A DNA stretch of 64,000 bases, from the NCBI GenBank assembly GCA_017893485.1, contig CM030367.1:82714853-82778852 (forward strand). The letters run 5' to 3'. The translations under genes were made by a program, and so were the position numbers. Of this stretch, positions 33,012 to 45,699 are shown piece by piece. This DNA is from Hemerocallis citrina. Lineage: Eukaryota; Streptophyta; Magnoliopsida; Asparagales; Asphodelaceae. The number at the start of each line of letters is the position of its first letter. Positions within the stretch are counted from its first letter, which is position 1. The notes beneath the pieces are model-generated. The model was not told where the DNA came from, ran no database searches, and saw only the letters and a program-made list of their open reading frames with translations.

Positions 33012-33247
33012 TCTCCCACTCACACTCTTATGCCTGAACGTTCTCATCGTTCAGGTCGATCTTTCCAAACATTTTTTTTCATTCGACTCATACCGGTTAT
33101 AGGGTGTGTGATCATACAAGAGAAGGACTTGAATGATGAGCATAACTCCTACAACTTCGTGTTAAGATGAGGACAGAGCCCCACCACCAAGTATAGGTAA
33201 AACTGGCGGTCATCAACATCGCGTTGTCCAGTGTCTTCCATGCCACA
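33012..33247 (-). other. Reverse Copia polypurine tract and 3' untranslated region
   Basis: Minus-strand TGAGTGGGAGA (33022-33012) abuts the LTR. The rest is non-coding and stops at CCACA (33243-33247), the target duplication of solo LTR C'; sequence resumes after 44793. Confidence 0.7.
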
Positions 33248-34289
33248 TGTAACGCCCCGAATCCCAAATACAGGTATTCGTAGCACAACCAGGATAATCA
33301 CTTCAATTAAAAATATAAGGAATTTAAAACTTTTTCTTTACAATGTTATTATTTACAACACGTAGCGGAAAATTACATAAAGTAAATACAATTTATAACA
33401 TTAAATATCTTCAATTCTGCAACAGTCATCAACACCAAAACTCATATCCTCGTCGCTCGCAAATCTGTGTCCTGCAACTTGAAAACTGCGGGCACGTCAG
33501 TTGTATACAACTGACGCAATACTATAATACAACAATTCCTCAATTTAACAATCACAAACTTGAAAGGAAAACAAAATATGAAAAGTGACTATCTTAGATA
33601 TGTCAGTGTATGATAAGAACCGAATCACTAATGCAGACACTTATACTTACGATGCAACTCTACTGTGCACTTATTCGAATTCTATGCATCCCATACTATA
33701 TAGGTACGAGGGCAAGCCCTTAACGTACTCATCATTATAGGGTTCAATCCCTCGTTATGAAATCCTATTACAGTAACAAAATAAGATTTAGACGTCCCAC
33801 AAGTATGGATTTCAGCCCCGGAATACACCGCCCGCCTATACATAATCCTCGTCGTGCAAACATTCCGCAAGTGCCGCTCTAGCCCAGAATATGCTGGAGA
33901 TCTGCCTCCTATCTGCCCGACTATTCGTGATCCCGAAGTACGCCGCTCAATCATTCATAATCCCGAATTTAATTAAGGCTTGTCTCGCTCCACACAACGG
34001 AGTACACCGCCTGACTGAATCTATAGTCTCGGAATACACTGCTCGACTATATACAGACGCCCCACTTACGTTTACCCAGGTCTCATCACACTTCCTTTCT
34101 AGTGCCCGTCCTTAGTTTAATTATAATAATTTTGAACTAGAGCTAGCTTACCCTACCTGACTTAAATTAACTCACTGAGAACGTTGACCCGTATTGGCCA
34201 CTTCTCAAAATTTTATTTATCACAATCTGCCGGTCACTATGAGTCTCGCTCAGCCTCTAGAATCTACACATCTCAAATCAGGGATCTTC

Positions 34290-35105
34290 TGGGTTATTAT
34301 CAACCACTATTACAATATTTCTCATTCATTATGAATCATTAATTCTCTTATTCATTTTCTTTTAATCCATCAATCTCAAAACAAACATATAGCTTCTTAC
34401 TCCATAACACTTCAATTAAATAAACTCCAATTCGAGTATGTTTTAAATATAAATTTGTAAACAATCCCTAGACCAACGACTTAAAAGTTACCCTTGTAAT
34501 TCAAAGCTAATTTCTTGTTATAGTTAATTCATGTCCCAAAATAGACTTGAATTTATTCATCTATTCACTTCCAATTTATTTAAAAATATAATATTTTGAT
34601 TTTAAATTAAACTTCTTCTCAAACAAAGAGGAAAGGAAGAGTTAAAATAAATATAAAAATATAAAAATTCTTTTAGGTTATTATCAACCTCCAAAGAGGA
34701 AAGGAAGAGTTAAAATAAATATAAAAATATAAAAATTCTTTTAGGTTATTATCAACCTCTATTACAACATTTCTCATTCATTATGAATCACTGATTCTTT
34801 TATTCTTTTATTTTTAATCTATCAATCTCAAAACAAGCATATAGCTTCTTACTCCATAACACTTCAATTAAATAAACTCCAATGCGAGTATGTTTTAAAT
34901 ATAAATTTGTCAGCAGTCCCTAGATCAACGACTTAAAAGTTACCCTTGTAATTCAAAGCTTATTTCTTTTTATAGTTAATTCTTGTCCAAAAATAGACTT
35001 GAATTTATCCATCTATTCACTTCCAATTAATTTAAAAATATACTATTTTAATCTTAAATTAAACTCCTTCTCAAACAAGAGGAAATGAAGAGTCAAAATA
35101 AATAA
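34290..35105 (-). repeat. 452-bp tandem duplication with nested 68-bp duplication
   Basis: Text from GGTTATTATCAACCACTATTAC (about 34292) reappears at 34745 with a 452-bp shift. At the joint a 68-bp unit (AAAGAGGAAAGGAAGAGTT...) is itself repeated (34693 and 34625). The duplicated text is non-coding and lies in the AT-rich part of LTR C'. Confidence 0.85.
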
Positions 35106-35130
35106 AAATATAAAAAAACAAAGGTGCAAA

Positions 35131-35345
35131 CCTAGGGTCGAACTTGAGACCAACCAGACACAACCCTAACAACACCCCACTAACCAGAAAGCCCATCGCT
35201 TTCTGTGCAGAAACTCCTCATAGAAATCAACTTAACTCTACAGTCGCTGTTTAAAGTCCCTTTAAAAATATATTCCAAATTAAAAGTCGAGCCCCAAGAT
35301 TCGAACCAGAGCACCTTAGTGCCCTAATCCACACCCGCTAATCAA
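35131..35345 (-). promoter_or_regulatory. Two tandem tRNA-like modules in LTR C'
   Basis: On the minus strand, module 1 has A-box-like TGATTAGCGGGTG (about 35345-35333) and B-box GGTTCGAATCTT (35307-35297). Module 2 has A-box-like TGGTTAGTGGGG (about 35187-35176) and B-box AAGTTCGACCC (35145-35135). The B boxes are 162 bp apart. They follow the sense direction of the LTR. Confidence 0.7.
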
Positions 35346-35969
35346 AATTCCAACTCACTATTTGTGTAGAATTTTGCACTAGTAAACCCTATGTAACTCC
35401 CCAAATTCCATTTACATGTAATTCGTAGCACAACAGGATCTTTTACTTCAAATTCGTACAATTTCACAAGGAAAAATAAAACTTTTTATTATGCAACAAA
35501 TTCTTTACATCAACGCAGTAGAAGTTAAAAGAATACAACATGATATATATACAACTTTAAAATCAACAAATTAAATTATGAATTTAATCTTTAGCATCAA
35601 TTTTTTTTTGTCTTTTTGCCAATCCAAACCCTGCACTAAAAAACTGTGGGCACGTCAATTACATACAATTGACGCAATCCTATAAAACAGTGATTCTCTT
35701 ACTTTAGCTATGCAAACTTGAATGCACAATAAAGTATAAAAAAAGTGACTATCCTAAACATGTCAGTGTATGATATGACTTAATGCCTAATACAGATATT
35801 ATACTACAAAGATACTAATGCATACTTGTTCGGGTTCTATGCATCCCATTCTACATAGGTCCGAGGGCAAGAACCTACGTACTCCACATTTTAGGGTTAA
35901 CTCCCTCATTATGAATTACTACTACGGTGACCAATGTAAGGTTTAGATATCCAGTGAGTATCTAGTACC

Positions 35970-36260
35970 ACCCCGATAATTCTTAAGTATCGCTCTCCCA
36001 CCACGAGTCGTAACTCCGATAATTCTGGAGGCGAATACTCACACCGTAAGCTATGACCCCTGATAATTCTTAAGAGTCGTCCTCCCATCCGAGTGATTTT
36101 CGACCATCATGCCTCACACCCCGATAATTCTGGAGACGAAACCCACATCACGTTGTCATCGGTACATCATCACACAAATACCCCATGAGCATCGCCTCGA
36201 TCCCGGTAATTCTGAAGGAATATTTCCCACCGCGGCCACAACCCTGATAATTCTGAAGAT
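35970..36260 (-). repeat. Sub-repeats around CCGATAATTCT in LTR D'
   Basis: The word CCCCGATAATTCT recurs at about 35973, 36016, 36060, 36119, 36202 and 36243, spacing about 41-82 bp, next to the conserved block. LTR C has the same core (CTGAATTATCG) at 50407 and 60017. Confidence 0.8.
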
Positions 36261-37029
36261 AACCTTCCACCGTACTAGCAAGACCCTCATACTCATGTTT
36301 GCCCAGACTTTATCACATCTCCCCTTAGTGCTTGTCCTTAAGTTTTAGTTTTAAATCATCACAACCTAGAGCTAGGTTACGCTATCGATTTAAATCAACA
36401 CGAGAGAAAGTTAGCCCCAACTGGCTATTTCCCAAGAGATACTTAAGCCACACTAGTTAGTTCTCAAATTCCATTATTCAAAATGCCGGTTACTAAGGGT
36501 CTCGCCTAGCCTCTAGATTCCGACAATCATCTCACTCTCGAGAATCAAATAGGTTATCAAGAGCCTCAACATAAACATTTCATCTTTATTCAACAATTCT
36601 CTTTTATCTACGTTAGGTTTATAATTCATGAACTATTCAACTTCATAACTCATTCATTAACAATTTTCTACATCGAATTTCTTATAAACAACTTCCTAGT
36701 AGTCATTCTTAAATTAGATCACTATTTTAACACCAATCTTCTTATTTTTTTTAAATCATCTCTAGAACTTCTTTACTTCCATTTCAAAATTCAGCTTTAA
36801 TTTCATTATAAAACAAATCTTAATATCTTAAATCTTATGCATCCTCTTTATGTTAATCTTGATTTCAAACTCAACAAATATATGAAACATGACCTTTAAA
36901 TTCTCAAAGTATCTTTGAATACTATGAAATAACTCCCAAATATTTTAATAATATTATATTAATTTTCTATGATGTTTTCCCCATTTTTAAAACTTAAAAT
37001 CTTAATATAATAAAATAAAATCCCAGATG

Positions 37030-37270
37030 AGGATGCTCGGACTCGAACCAGCACCGACAACAACCAAGCCCCCCACTCAAACTAGTGAGCTAACTCACCA
37101 TTGTGTATGAAAGTTTACTGGGTTATTTAAATACTCCAAACAGTCCTTTTGATTTTATCATTTTTTTTTAAATTAAACAAAGCCAAACCCTAGGCTCGAA
37201 CCCCCGACCCAGAGGACCCCCCAGGCGCCACATGGCAGCGCCTAGCTCATGGCGCTTGCTCTAGCCACCC
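37030..37270 (-). promoter_or_regulatory. Two tandem tRNA-like modules in LTR D'
   Basis: On the minus strand, module 1 has A-box-like TGGCTAGAGCAAG (about 37266-37254) and B-box GGGTTCGAGCC (37203-37193). Module 2 has A-box TAGCTCACTAGT (37092-37081) and B-box GGTTCGAGTCC (37049-37039), 31 bp apart as in a real tRNA. The B boxes are 154 bp apart. Confidence 0.78.
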
Positions 37271-38819
37271 AGGACAAGTGCCATTACTGATAATATATGG
37301 GTTAAAATTTATTTAACTCCACTATGTGTTAAATCTCATTTTTTACTCTTTGAATAACTTTTGATTTCTAATCTTTCCTTCCAAGTTAATGTTACAAAAA
37401 TACATTTCCATAAATACTTCTTTACTATTTTTAATCACATTAACATAAAATTGTTTACAAATTAATTCAAATAATTATTTTTAGAAATCTAGTATTCATA
37501 TTTTGCAATTTGAAGAATTTATCTACTATCATGAATGTGTATATTCTTAATTATATAAATTCTCATCCCCATTGATTGTTATAAGTTTCTCCTAATACTT
37601 TCACAATTTCTTGTACACAAATTACAAGTTTATTTACACATATGCACAAACCATATAATCTAATCATAGAATGATATGTGAGCCTAACCACTTCAACATA
37701 CTAATGAAATAAAACTTTAATTCAATAATTTAATCATATCATGATGAAGTTTTTATTTAGCATGCAATATTTTTTTATGTATATCAATCATAAAAATATA
37801 ATGTGCATCACATAAAGGAAATAGAATTACAACAACTCATGCTACATCTACTATTTCAACATAAATCATCTAAGTATGCATCCTAACTCACAATTAGAAA
37901 GCAAGAAGAGACACCAACCTTATTTATGCAAATGAAATTAGAAACTCCTAGAAGATTGCTCATAGCTCCAACAAGATGTGCACTTCTCCTCCTAGCAAAG
38001 CAACCGAAATACCTCTCCTCTTCTAGCACCAATCCCAAGCCCCTTTTTTTTCTCTCCTTTTCTTTTCTTCTCTTGTTTCTTTTAATTTAATGTACATTGT
38101 TCATGAATATGTATAGGTATTTATAGGGATTTTTGTGTGAATGAGGAGACTCTCACTATCCAAATAAATACCCACTCACAACCACTACAAGGAATTTGAC
38201 ATATAGTGACAGCAAAAATCCGTGGGTAAAAGGCGAAAAACCGTAGGTATAGCCCTTTAAACCTATACCAACGGACATATTTTTCCGTCGTTTTTAATTA
38301 GCTATACCCACGGCAAAATGCCGTCACTATAGCCTATAGCGACGGTTTTTTCACCCGTTGGACAAAACCTCGGTGTTATACCCACGGTTTCGTATCCGTT
38401 GGTATAGGTTTTAAAGACACCTTTTGCTTTCCTATACCCACGGTTGAAACTCCATTGCTATAGGTTTTAGTGATGGTTTTCGCATCCAATTATTTGAATA
38501 TGTACTCATCGCTCTATACACAATTTTTTCTTATTAATTACGCTTATAATAATTTAATATTTTCTTTTATAATATTAATCCAATTATAAACTAAATACAC
38601 AATAAAATAGATAAATGTGTTTATGAAACAAAATTAAAAAAAAAATAAACTTCAATCATATTAAAAATTAATGAAGTATTACAAGCATGTCAAATTACAA
38701 AATAGTTAATAACCAAATACACAATTGAATTCATGTGTGCAAACATGAGAATCAATACTTTAAACTACGTTCAACATATTCAATGACATTATAAGATAAC
38801 ATTCAATTAACTCCTCACT

Positions 38820-39010
38820 TGAGATACGACACTAATAATTTTCTTATTTTACGGCAACCAGATCTTGATTGATCTTGATTCTCTTTGCAGTAATCTTCTT
38901 TTAGCATCCTGCAAATCTTCTTTACAACCTTCTTCACTTCATCGTTGGCAAACACAAACTCGGCTGCATTTTGAACGAGTTCAATCATTTCTCGCTTGTT
39001 GAGAGCCCTT
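38820..39010 (-). pseudogene. Captured exon of unrecognised gene
   Basis: Minus-strand frame after an AG reads ALNKREMIELVQNAAEFVFA, then NDEVKKVVKKICRMLKED, and ends in a basic tail and a stop at about 38820. It is coding-like (charged amphipathic helices, no low complexity) and does not resemble mitochondrial carriers, so it may derive from a second host gene. I do not recognise the family. Confidence 0.4.
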
Positions 39011-39689
39011 CACAAACAAAACAAAGCAAAAAGATCCAACTTTGGTCATCAACAAATAGTCAAAAAGAGAACAGTGTACTCTAGATCTGATTGATAGGAA
39101 CCAGTCTACTAGTACGTAGCAAAAGGATGCACTGTGAAACAAAAAACTTCAAGTGAAATGATCGACAATTAATACACACTGCGCTGTATTGATAAATGAT
39201 CTAGAGATCTAGAGAATAGTGTACTCTAGATCTTCAATTCAATTTTACACAGCAGTGTATTAACCAGCGCAAAATAGATATTTATCAACCAGCGCAAAAG
39301 CCTCGATACTAATTATTAGTTCTAATGGAAGAGGGGTTGCACAAATGAACACATTCATACCTCTCCATCCAAATTGGTCATAGGTTGCCTCAAGGAGAAA
39401 AAAAGCCCTGTGAAAAAAATCACCACATACAAGTTAAATTTTTGGGTTCCTAGGTTTTTATTATCAGCCCAAACAGTGCCCTTAAAGAAATAAAGAGATT
39501 TAGCAGAAGCCCACATGAGAATATTCCAAAAAGGAGGTTGACTAATTTCTTATGTTTGACATTAATTTGGGAAAGAAGACTTCTAGTTTGGAGGAAAAAT
39601 CTCAAGTTCCCTAGTTCATTGACCACTAATTTCAAATTGGTCAACATACATGTATAATTTTCATGCACAAAAGGAAATATTTTACTGAC

Positions 39690-42556
39690 CCTAAGATAGT
39701 TGATGCTTAACCCAGAAAAAAGTTGCCTCCACCTCTGATTTTGAATAATCATGCTAAGGCATTCAAATGTTCCCTTAGCCACTTCCTGGTTAGAAGTTGA
39801 GAGTGCTTGTACCTGAAAACAATGCATTCCCACTTTCACTACTCTATCTGTTCAGAAAATTTTCACAGTAGTCAGAATAATAGAGCAAGCATGAGAAGTA
39901 TACCTGCATTTGTTGCCTGACAACATCAAGGGGATATGTAATAGTCTGACCAAACAAACCGGCAACAGATCCACATGCAAGCTTCACCATTACATCATTT
40001 TTGTGATCCTCTGGTGCATGAGTCTTCATCTCCTCGTAAAAGAAAAATTTTCGGCCCGAATATGGGAAGATTCCATATAATGTTGGACCTGGTCAAAGAT
40101 GCTAACATGTCAAAGTAAAACAGTCAACTTGACGCTCTTTTGTCAGGCAAGGGGAAACTAAACCTAGTAGTGAATCCCATAAGAAGTTGAGTTTAAAGAA
40201 GTCTAACATACAAGATTAGGAAACATTTTTGAACTTTGGAGTTTTTAATATCTTTATCATATGGAAATTAAGGAGGACTGCCTCTTAGTTGCATGAGTTT
40301 GAACTGCAAGATCAACAGTACTTTGCTTCAAAACTTCAAGGAGCCTTTAGAAGAAAAATGGTTTAGATGATGATAAATATCTGACAAAGATGATGACAAA
40401 AACATTTTTTTTCTAATAAAAAAAATTCATTTTGTATTAAAACTTCTAGTATGTGATGGCCAATACAGTAATAAGAAGATGCAAGAGTTATCAATAAAAA
40501 CTAGGATAGCGAAAAGTCCAGAGAAAAAATATATATAAACAGTAAAAACTGAGGGCAACAACATTGCAATAATAAAGAGCAAGGAAAGTGGGAAAATGCT
40601 AATAAATCTAATCAATCTATAAGAAAAAAAATTAAATCTACTCAAAGAATGGCCACATTATTGTATCCAATTTGGCCAGCAAGTAAAACCATTACTCAAT
40701 ATAACTACAAGAATTGCAAAAGTGGAAACTAAGATACATACCAAGGTATCTAGGCCAATCATTTCAAGTTCATTTTCAATAACAATCTCATCCTGAACGA
40801 GCACAACATCCCCTACCTACAAGGAATACAAAAATGAGAAGAAGCTAAAGATGCTAGTCTATAAATTAAAATAAGAAAATTGTAATTTAAAAGAACACTG
40901 GTATTATATTTATTTGTGTCCTAAATTGCAATGGTGCACCAAAAGGGCTTGGAATTATAATGTATCAATAGCATGGACATTGTGTACCTAGTGATGTATG
41001 CTTAACACTCCAATGTCGTGGAAAATTACTGAGATCCACAGTACTGAAGTGTATACCCGCTTAAGAATAAATAGTCAGCTTCTAAAACCAATGACACGAG
41101 TTGCTTAAAAAAGAAGAGTATGTGACTTATAACTGATACCTAGCATGTTCCACCTTATACAATGTACAGGATTTTGCAATCATCACCAAGTCAGACACAC
41201 ATAGTAAACAGGACATTTCTATTTCTGTAACTGTTTTAAAAAATTCTACATGTCAACGCGCTTTGTATCTTCATGCTCTTGATTTTTAGTTTGCAGGTTA
41301 GGAGATAGATTCATGTACTATTATTTCATTTTCACAATGATGGTTACAGGAAAGAATGTACTGTATTGAGCTTCTTTCCTATCTTGATGGTTTCATCAAT
41401 CACAGAAATACCAATACTATTGGATTAATTACAGCCTAGTTTTAGCTATCTGATTAGAAAAAGATAAATAGACAATGTTGCATTAGTTTGGTAGGGAAAT
41501 ACCTACCAGAAAGAATAATATTTATCAGTAAGTACTAGAAGTTAACATCCTTTCTAGAGCTTAATTCAGTTGAAAAAATATATGACAAGTTGGAGGAGTA
41601 GTTCATTTAGAAAGTACATTACTTGGTCTCTGGTTAGGTGCTGATACATAAATGCAATGCAGTTCAAATGGATAAAAAGTTAATACCTAGTCTTTGGACC
41701 CAGTTTAGACGCTAATGGACATATATAACTCTTAAACAATACAAAACTGCAAGAATTCTTTGAATTGATAACTAATAACAAATATCTGTTACATTCAAAC
41801 ATGCGCTAACCAAAAGAGTATGGAACTACCAAGGAGTGTAACTGTGATATCTGCAAAAGTAAGTCTGAGTCTAAACTGGAAACACTCTACAAGATGAAGT
41901 ATGTTACAAGTTTTTCAACCACATACATCTTTGATAACCGACACCTCAAAATACGTCTTCCTTCATGTTTGGGCACATATCATCTTTGAAGCCAAATTAA
42001 TGAAAGTAATACAAATTGAAGCCAAATTTAACTTCATATCTGATGGTATGTGACTATTGACTGGAAAGAAATAACTAAAACCTAATGTTTCTCAAATCTA
42101 ACAAAAATTAAACTTCCTGAAGATATATAAAAAATGTATGGAATTAACAAATTTTACCTGATAAGCTAATTTTGTGCGAACCAAATCAAGAGGATAAGTG
42201 CAAATGACTGCAGTCCCACCTGCGATAGACCCAGCCACTAGATCAAGAACAGGGCCTCTTCCAATCTCAGGGGAACCAAGGATTACCCAACGACGGTATT
42301 GCTCGTAAGCCATATAATGCAAAGCTGCATAAGGTACAATTCGGGCAACACTAGCACCGTTTCCCCTAAAAGGAAATAGCCAATCTACATTTGAAGCATA
42401 GATCAAATAGAGTGGATGATGCTGGATGGCATCAAAACCAGAAGCATAAATGAATCTGAGAGAAATCAGACCTGTAAAACCCTCGCAGTCCTTCTGTTTG
42501 AACAATCTTTCTAAAAGATCCAAACAACCCAATACTTTGAAATTCTGCTTTCCTAG
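39690..42556 (-). pseudogene. Captured mitochondrial coenzyme A carrier-like exons
   Basis: Four exons on the minus strand. (1) about 42556-42472: [20 protein letters not shown] then LRGFYR. (2) 42365-42158: [20 protein letters not shown], then [20 protein letters not shown] and [13 protein letters not shown]. (3) 40088-39904: [20 protein letters not shown], then [20 protein letters not shown] and VRQQMQ. (4) 39812-39690: VQALSTSNQEVAKGTFECL, then QRWRQLFSGLSINYLR. PLDxVRxK/Q motifs and exon joints (AG/GT) match mitochondrial carrier proteins; the text is closest to the plant CoA carriers (CoAc1/2 type) I remember. N-terminus, the exon between 2 and 3, and the last exon are missing, so it cannot encode a working six-helix carrier. 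Confidence 0.85.
40741..40820 (-). pseudogene. Captured exon of unrecognised gene (between carrier exons)
   Basis: Minus strand, flanked by TTGTAG and GTATGT splice-like borders, reads VGDVVLVQDEIVIENELEMI then GLDTL. It lies in the gap where an intermediate carrier exon is missing but does not look like a carrier. It could be a third captured gene; a weak similarity to lipoyl-type beta-strand text is not enough to name it. Confidence 0.35.
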
Positions 42557-42654
42557 TCTGTTATAAAAAAATAAAATAAAAAGTTAATACCATGAGGAAG
42601 CTACAAAGATGCAGGGGAGATCTCGTCTTCTTCCTTTAAGTGAGGGAGATGGGG

Positions 42655-42790
42655 CGACGACAGCGGGAAGAGGGGGGCGACGGCAGCGGGAAGAGGCGAC
42701 GGCAGTGGGAAGAGGGGGGCGACGGTAGCGGGAAGAGGCGACAGGCAGCAGGGAAGAGGGGGCGACGGTAGCGGGAAGAGGAGGATTTAG
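42655..42790 (+). repeat. GC-rich minisatellite in CACTA element
   Basis: About six units of 'GCGACGGCAGCGGGAAGAGG' type, alternating about 18 and 24 bp. The proline-rich reverse ORF at 42584-42910 is generated by it. Confidence 0.85.
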
Positions 42791-44793
42791 AGATTGGGTT
42801 TGGGGAGAAAGGGATTTAGGAGTTTTAGAGAGATAAAATAAAATATTTTGGGAGAAGAGAGAGGGAAAATGAAAAATTTTGGGGGAAAATAAATTATGGA
42901 CTATACCCACAGTGTTTTATCTCATTTGTAGGTATATGATACCTATACCCACAATTTTAGAGATCCGTCACTATAGATGTCCGTTGGTATATGGCAAATT
43001 CCCTGTAGTGAACCTACTTTCACACATCCACTTCCCCTTCCCCTTCTTGACCGGCTAACCCTTGGGTTGCACACACGTGCATGTGCACCCTACGTGCACA
43101 AACTTCTCAATCTTTTAATTATTTTATTTGTTTATTATTAGGCTAGGTGTTTGTTACATGACAAGTGTGTAGAATTAAAAAGTGTTCATTTTAAGAGTAT
43201 AATTAATTATGGGCTTTTTTTAATTTATTTTTTTAGTGGGCTTTAAAATAGACTTTAGGCCTATGAGTTTTAATAAAAATAAATAATACAGTTGAAACGA
43301 ATAAAATGAGAATAAAAAATTGTGCATAACTTTGAAAAAATTTAGAGACTAAAATACATAAAATTTTACATGCAATGCACGTGCGAAAATATAAAAATTT
43401 ATTTTATTTTTCTGGGATGTTATACCCTATATGTCTCTACCCCCCGTTTATAAAAGTTAATAACAATTCTTCAAAAGAAAAGAAATCCATAAGGACTCAA
43501 CCCGCAACCTGTATAGTGTACAAAGCACCCAAATCGCAACGCTCAAACCAAGTTCTCAAGTCTTACTCATTTCCCAAAAGCCTCTTGAAAAATGAACTAA
43601 GCTTTATTGTTCTCTAACAAGTTTTCGTTGATTTAATATTCATGTTGCATGCCAATGTAAATTTATACAATTTGGGTTCTGTGTTTTACTCACTCTACTG
43701 AGAATGAAATATTTAATATCCATAACATCCACAACTTCATCTACAAAGTTCAACATGATACATCAACATAATTTGTTCATACCACTACACAAACAATTCT
43801 ACAATTTGCATCTCATACAATTTTCCCAAAATCATGTGTATATTTCTACTCGAAGGTTGACTAGCAAAACATCACATTATCACCTTAATAAATTAACTAG
43901 ATTTTAGCAATTCCATACATGATAAAAAAAATTCTCATAAAACTTAATTTAAATTAACATGCATTTGATTCTAAGATTAATTCCCAACTCAAAAAGATTT
44001 AAAATTGCATATAACATGACTTCTAATTATAATATTCTTCCTACCTCAAAGAAAATTTAGAAACTAAGGAAACACGCTCCTCTTGATGAAATTGCCAAAA
44101 GAAACTCCTAGAAAATAATCCCTAAACCTCCTCCTCAAAATCTGAACTCCAAAGAAGTCAACAGCAAAGATTGAAAATGCAACAGTGGAAATTATTATTA
44201 TTTTTCTTTCTTCATGAGTTGGCTAGATGGATTTATAAAGGAAATGGTTTAATGGGAAGTTTTATTAACTATCCACTAACCTAATAACTACCCACTAATC
44301 CCCTTAACACAAATTAAATTTTTTCCCTTTCCCTCCTTAGACTTGGCCGGCCATTTGCATGGTTCAAGCACGGGTTCTCTGTGTTTTTGTGTGCACGTAA
44401 AATGCACACCAAAATTTTAGGATTTTTATTTAATAAAAATTGCATATGTTACTCAAATTAATATAGATCTAATAAAACGAGTTTAAATTAATTATAATTA
44501 AAGTTTCATGCAAAAATAAAAATAAACATACACACTTCATAAATTTTATTTTGAAAAAAAATACAACCAACACGTGCACTGCAAACATGTGCATCGCACG
44601 TATCAATAAATATTCAAATACAAAAGGGATTTGAGCAACGGAGAAATGTTTATAAAGAATCAAATTATAACATACGTAATAATATTTATATTAATAATGT
44701 GACAGATGTTACCTGTAACAGTACAAAATACGTGTGCGTAACACACGAGAGACAAAATTGTCATAACTCAATTTTGCGGGGCGTTACACCACA

Positions 44794-45699
44794 TCAAGAT
44801 GAGTGAACATCCTATACCCCGTATATGGGCCCCCAATCCACGGGTGATGCCTCAGAAGCGTACTATGTCATTTGCGCAAAATTATTTCGGTCGTGGCTAG
44901 ATACGTCATATTTCTAGGATGTGTTGCAGATATACCAAACTCGAGTAAGCACCACTATGTCTGTCATTTCGCCACTTTCTTGATTGGGACCATGAACAAA
45001 CCTTTAGAAGAAACAACTGAAGTAGAGAACACTCGTGTCAAGCCACAATGTACTTATACGAAAGGATTAAAACAGAGTCCCCATTGCAATAACTGGTCAC
45101 GTAGAACTCATCTAGTCCAAACCTCATCTTTTTTCCAAGCAGGTTGACTCTCTATATGCGATTAGTCGATATTTAGCACACGCTTCTATGATCCTAGCGT
45201 GCTATGGAGGAGCATCCAAAATCCATACCAAGTGGTGAATGCATGTCGGCTCTACTATGTGCATACAGACTTAGACCAGCCCTCATTAGTGGTCTGTCCT
45301 ACACATCCACAATCGTGTTGCTCCCAATGCACAACCAATTTGGTGTTCATGCCAGGATCTTATTTATACAAGGTTGGGTTAATTCATGCATCGGATTTGG
45401 ATCTTATCCGAGCGCGATCGCACAATGCGACTTCTTCTTAGACTGGGTCCAAGGGGACCCCTTAGTTACTACGAGCAATCCTTGATTATATTCATGTCCA
45501 GGTGGATTCATTTACATCAAGTTAGAATGGATCTCAACTTACCCACTTTCCACTGAGAGCACCAAGGAGGTATGCTTCAGAGTAAGCCATACCGTATACC
45601 TCGCGACATGACTTCATGTGTGCAGTTCACTAGTTCATAAATATCGCATATATTTTCAATGCATAGAAAATAGCAAAAAATCGAAACAACATCATAAAA
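44794..45699 (-). other. Reverse Copia, region 3' of pol
   Basis: Minus-strand continuation downstream of RNase H, interrupted by C' on its far side. No intact ORF; + strand ORFs at 44872-45485 have no family signature. It is read as a long 3' untranslated or decayed region. Confidence 0.55.

Larger units (their letters stand above)
38183..43010. mobile_element. Non-autonomous CACTA transposon with captured gene exons
   Basis: Ends CACTACAAGGAATTTGACAT on the left and, in reverse complement, CACTACAGGGAATTTGCCAT on the right, flanked by the 3-bp duplication AAC (38180-38182 and 43011-43013). Subterminal regions (about 38200-38500 and 42900-43000) carry many copies of 'TATACCCACGG' and 'CCGTTGGTATAGG' in both orientations, typical CACTA transposase-binding sub-repeats. 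No transposase is present. The interior holds antisense exons of a mitochondrial carrier and two other spliced-looking pieces. Confidence 0.92.
35392..43424 (-). mobile_element. Solo LTR D' (family D), reverse, containing a CACTA element
   Basis: On the + strand it runs TGTAACTCCCCAAATTCC to CTGGGATGTTATA (last TA for CA), flanked by CCCTA at 35387-35391 and 43425-43429. Without the CACTA element (4828 bp plus 3) it is about 3.2 kb, close to the 3297 bp of LTR D. TATA box on the minus strand (TATAAATA, 38126-38119), ACGT motifs, tRNA-like pair, sub-repeats and conserved block (35829-35910) follow in the same order as in LTR D. Confidence 0.9.
33248..44788 (-). mobile_element. Solo LTR C' (C-related), reverse, containing D' and a CACTA element
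   Basis: On the + strand it runs from TGTAACGCCCCGAATCCC to TTTTGCGGGGCGTTACA, flanked by CCACA at 33243-33247 and 44789-44793. Without D' and its duplication it is about 3.5 kb, the size of one LTR, and it has no primer site or coding region. Its start on the minus strand (CCCCGCAAAATTG) matches LTR C. It carries a TATA box (minus TATAAAT, 44237-44231), ACGT motifs, two tRNA-like modules, sub-repeats (about 33790-34060) and the conserved block (33675-33753). Confidence 0.9.

Noticed and set aside
42584..42910. Proline/serine-rich 108-codon reverse ORF at the CACTA right end
   Set aside because: Generated by the GC-rich minisatellite (42655-42790); no similarity to the carrier and no splice link could be shown.
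44872..45485. Forward ORFs of 80-93 codons as host genes
   Set aside because: They lie on the opposite strand of the decayed Copia 3' region and show no recognisable domain or codon pattern.
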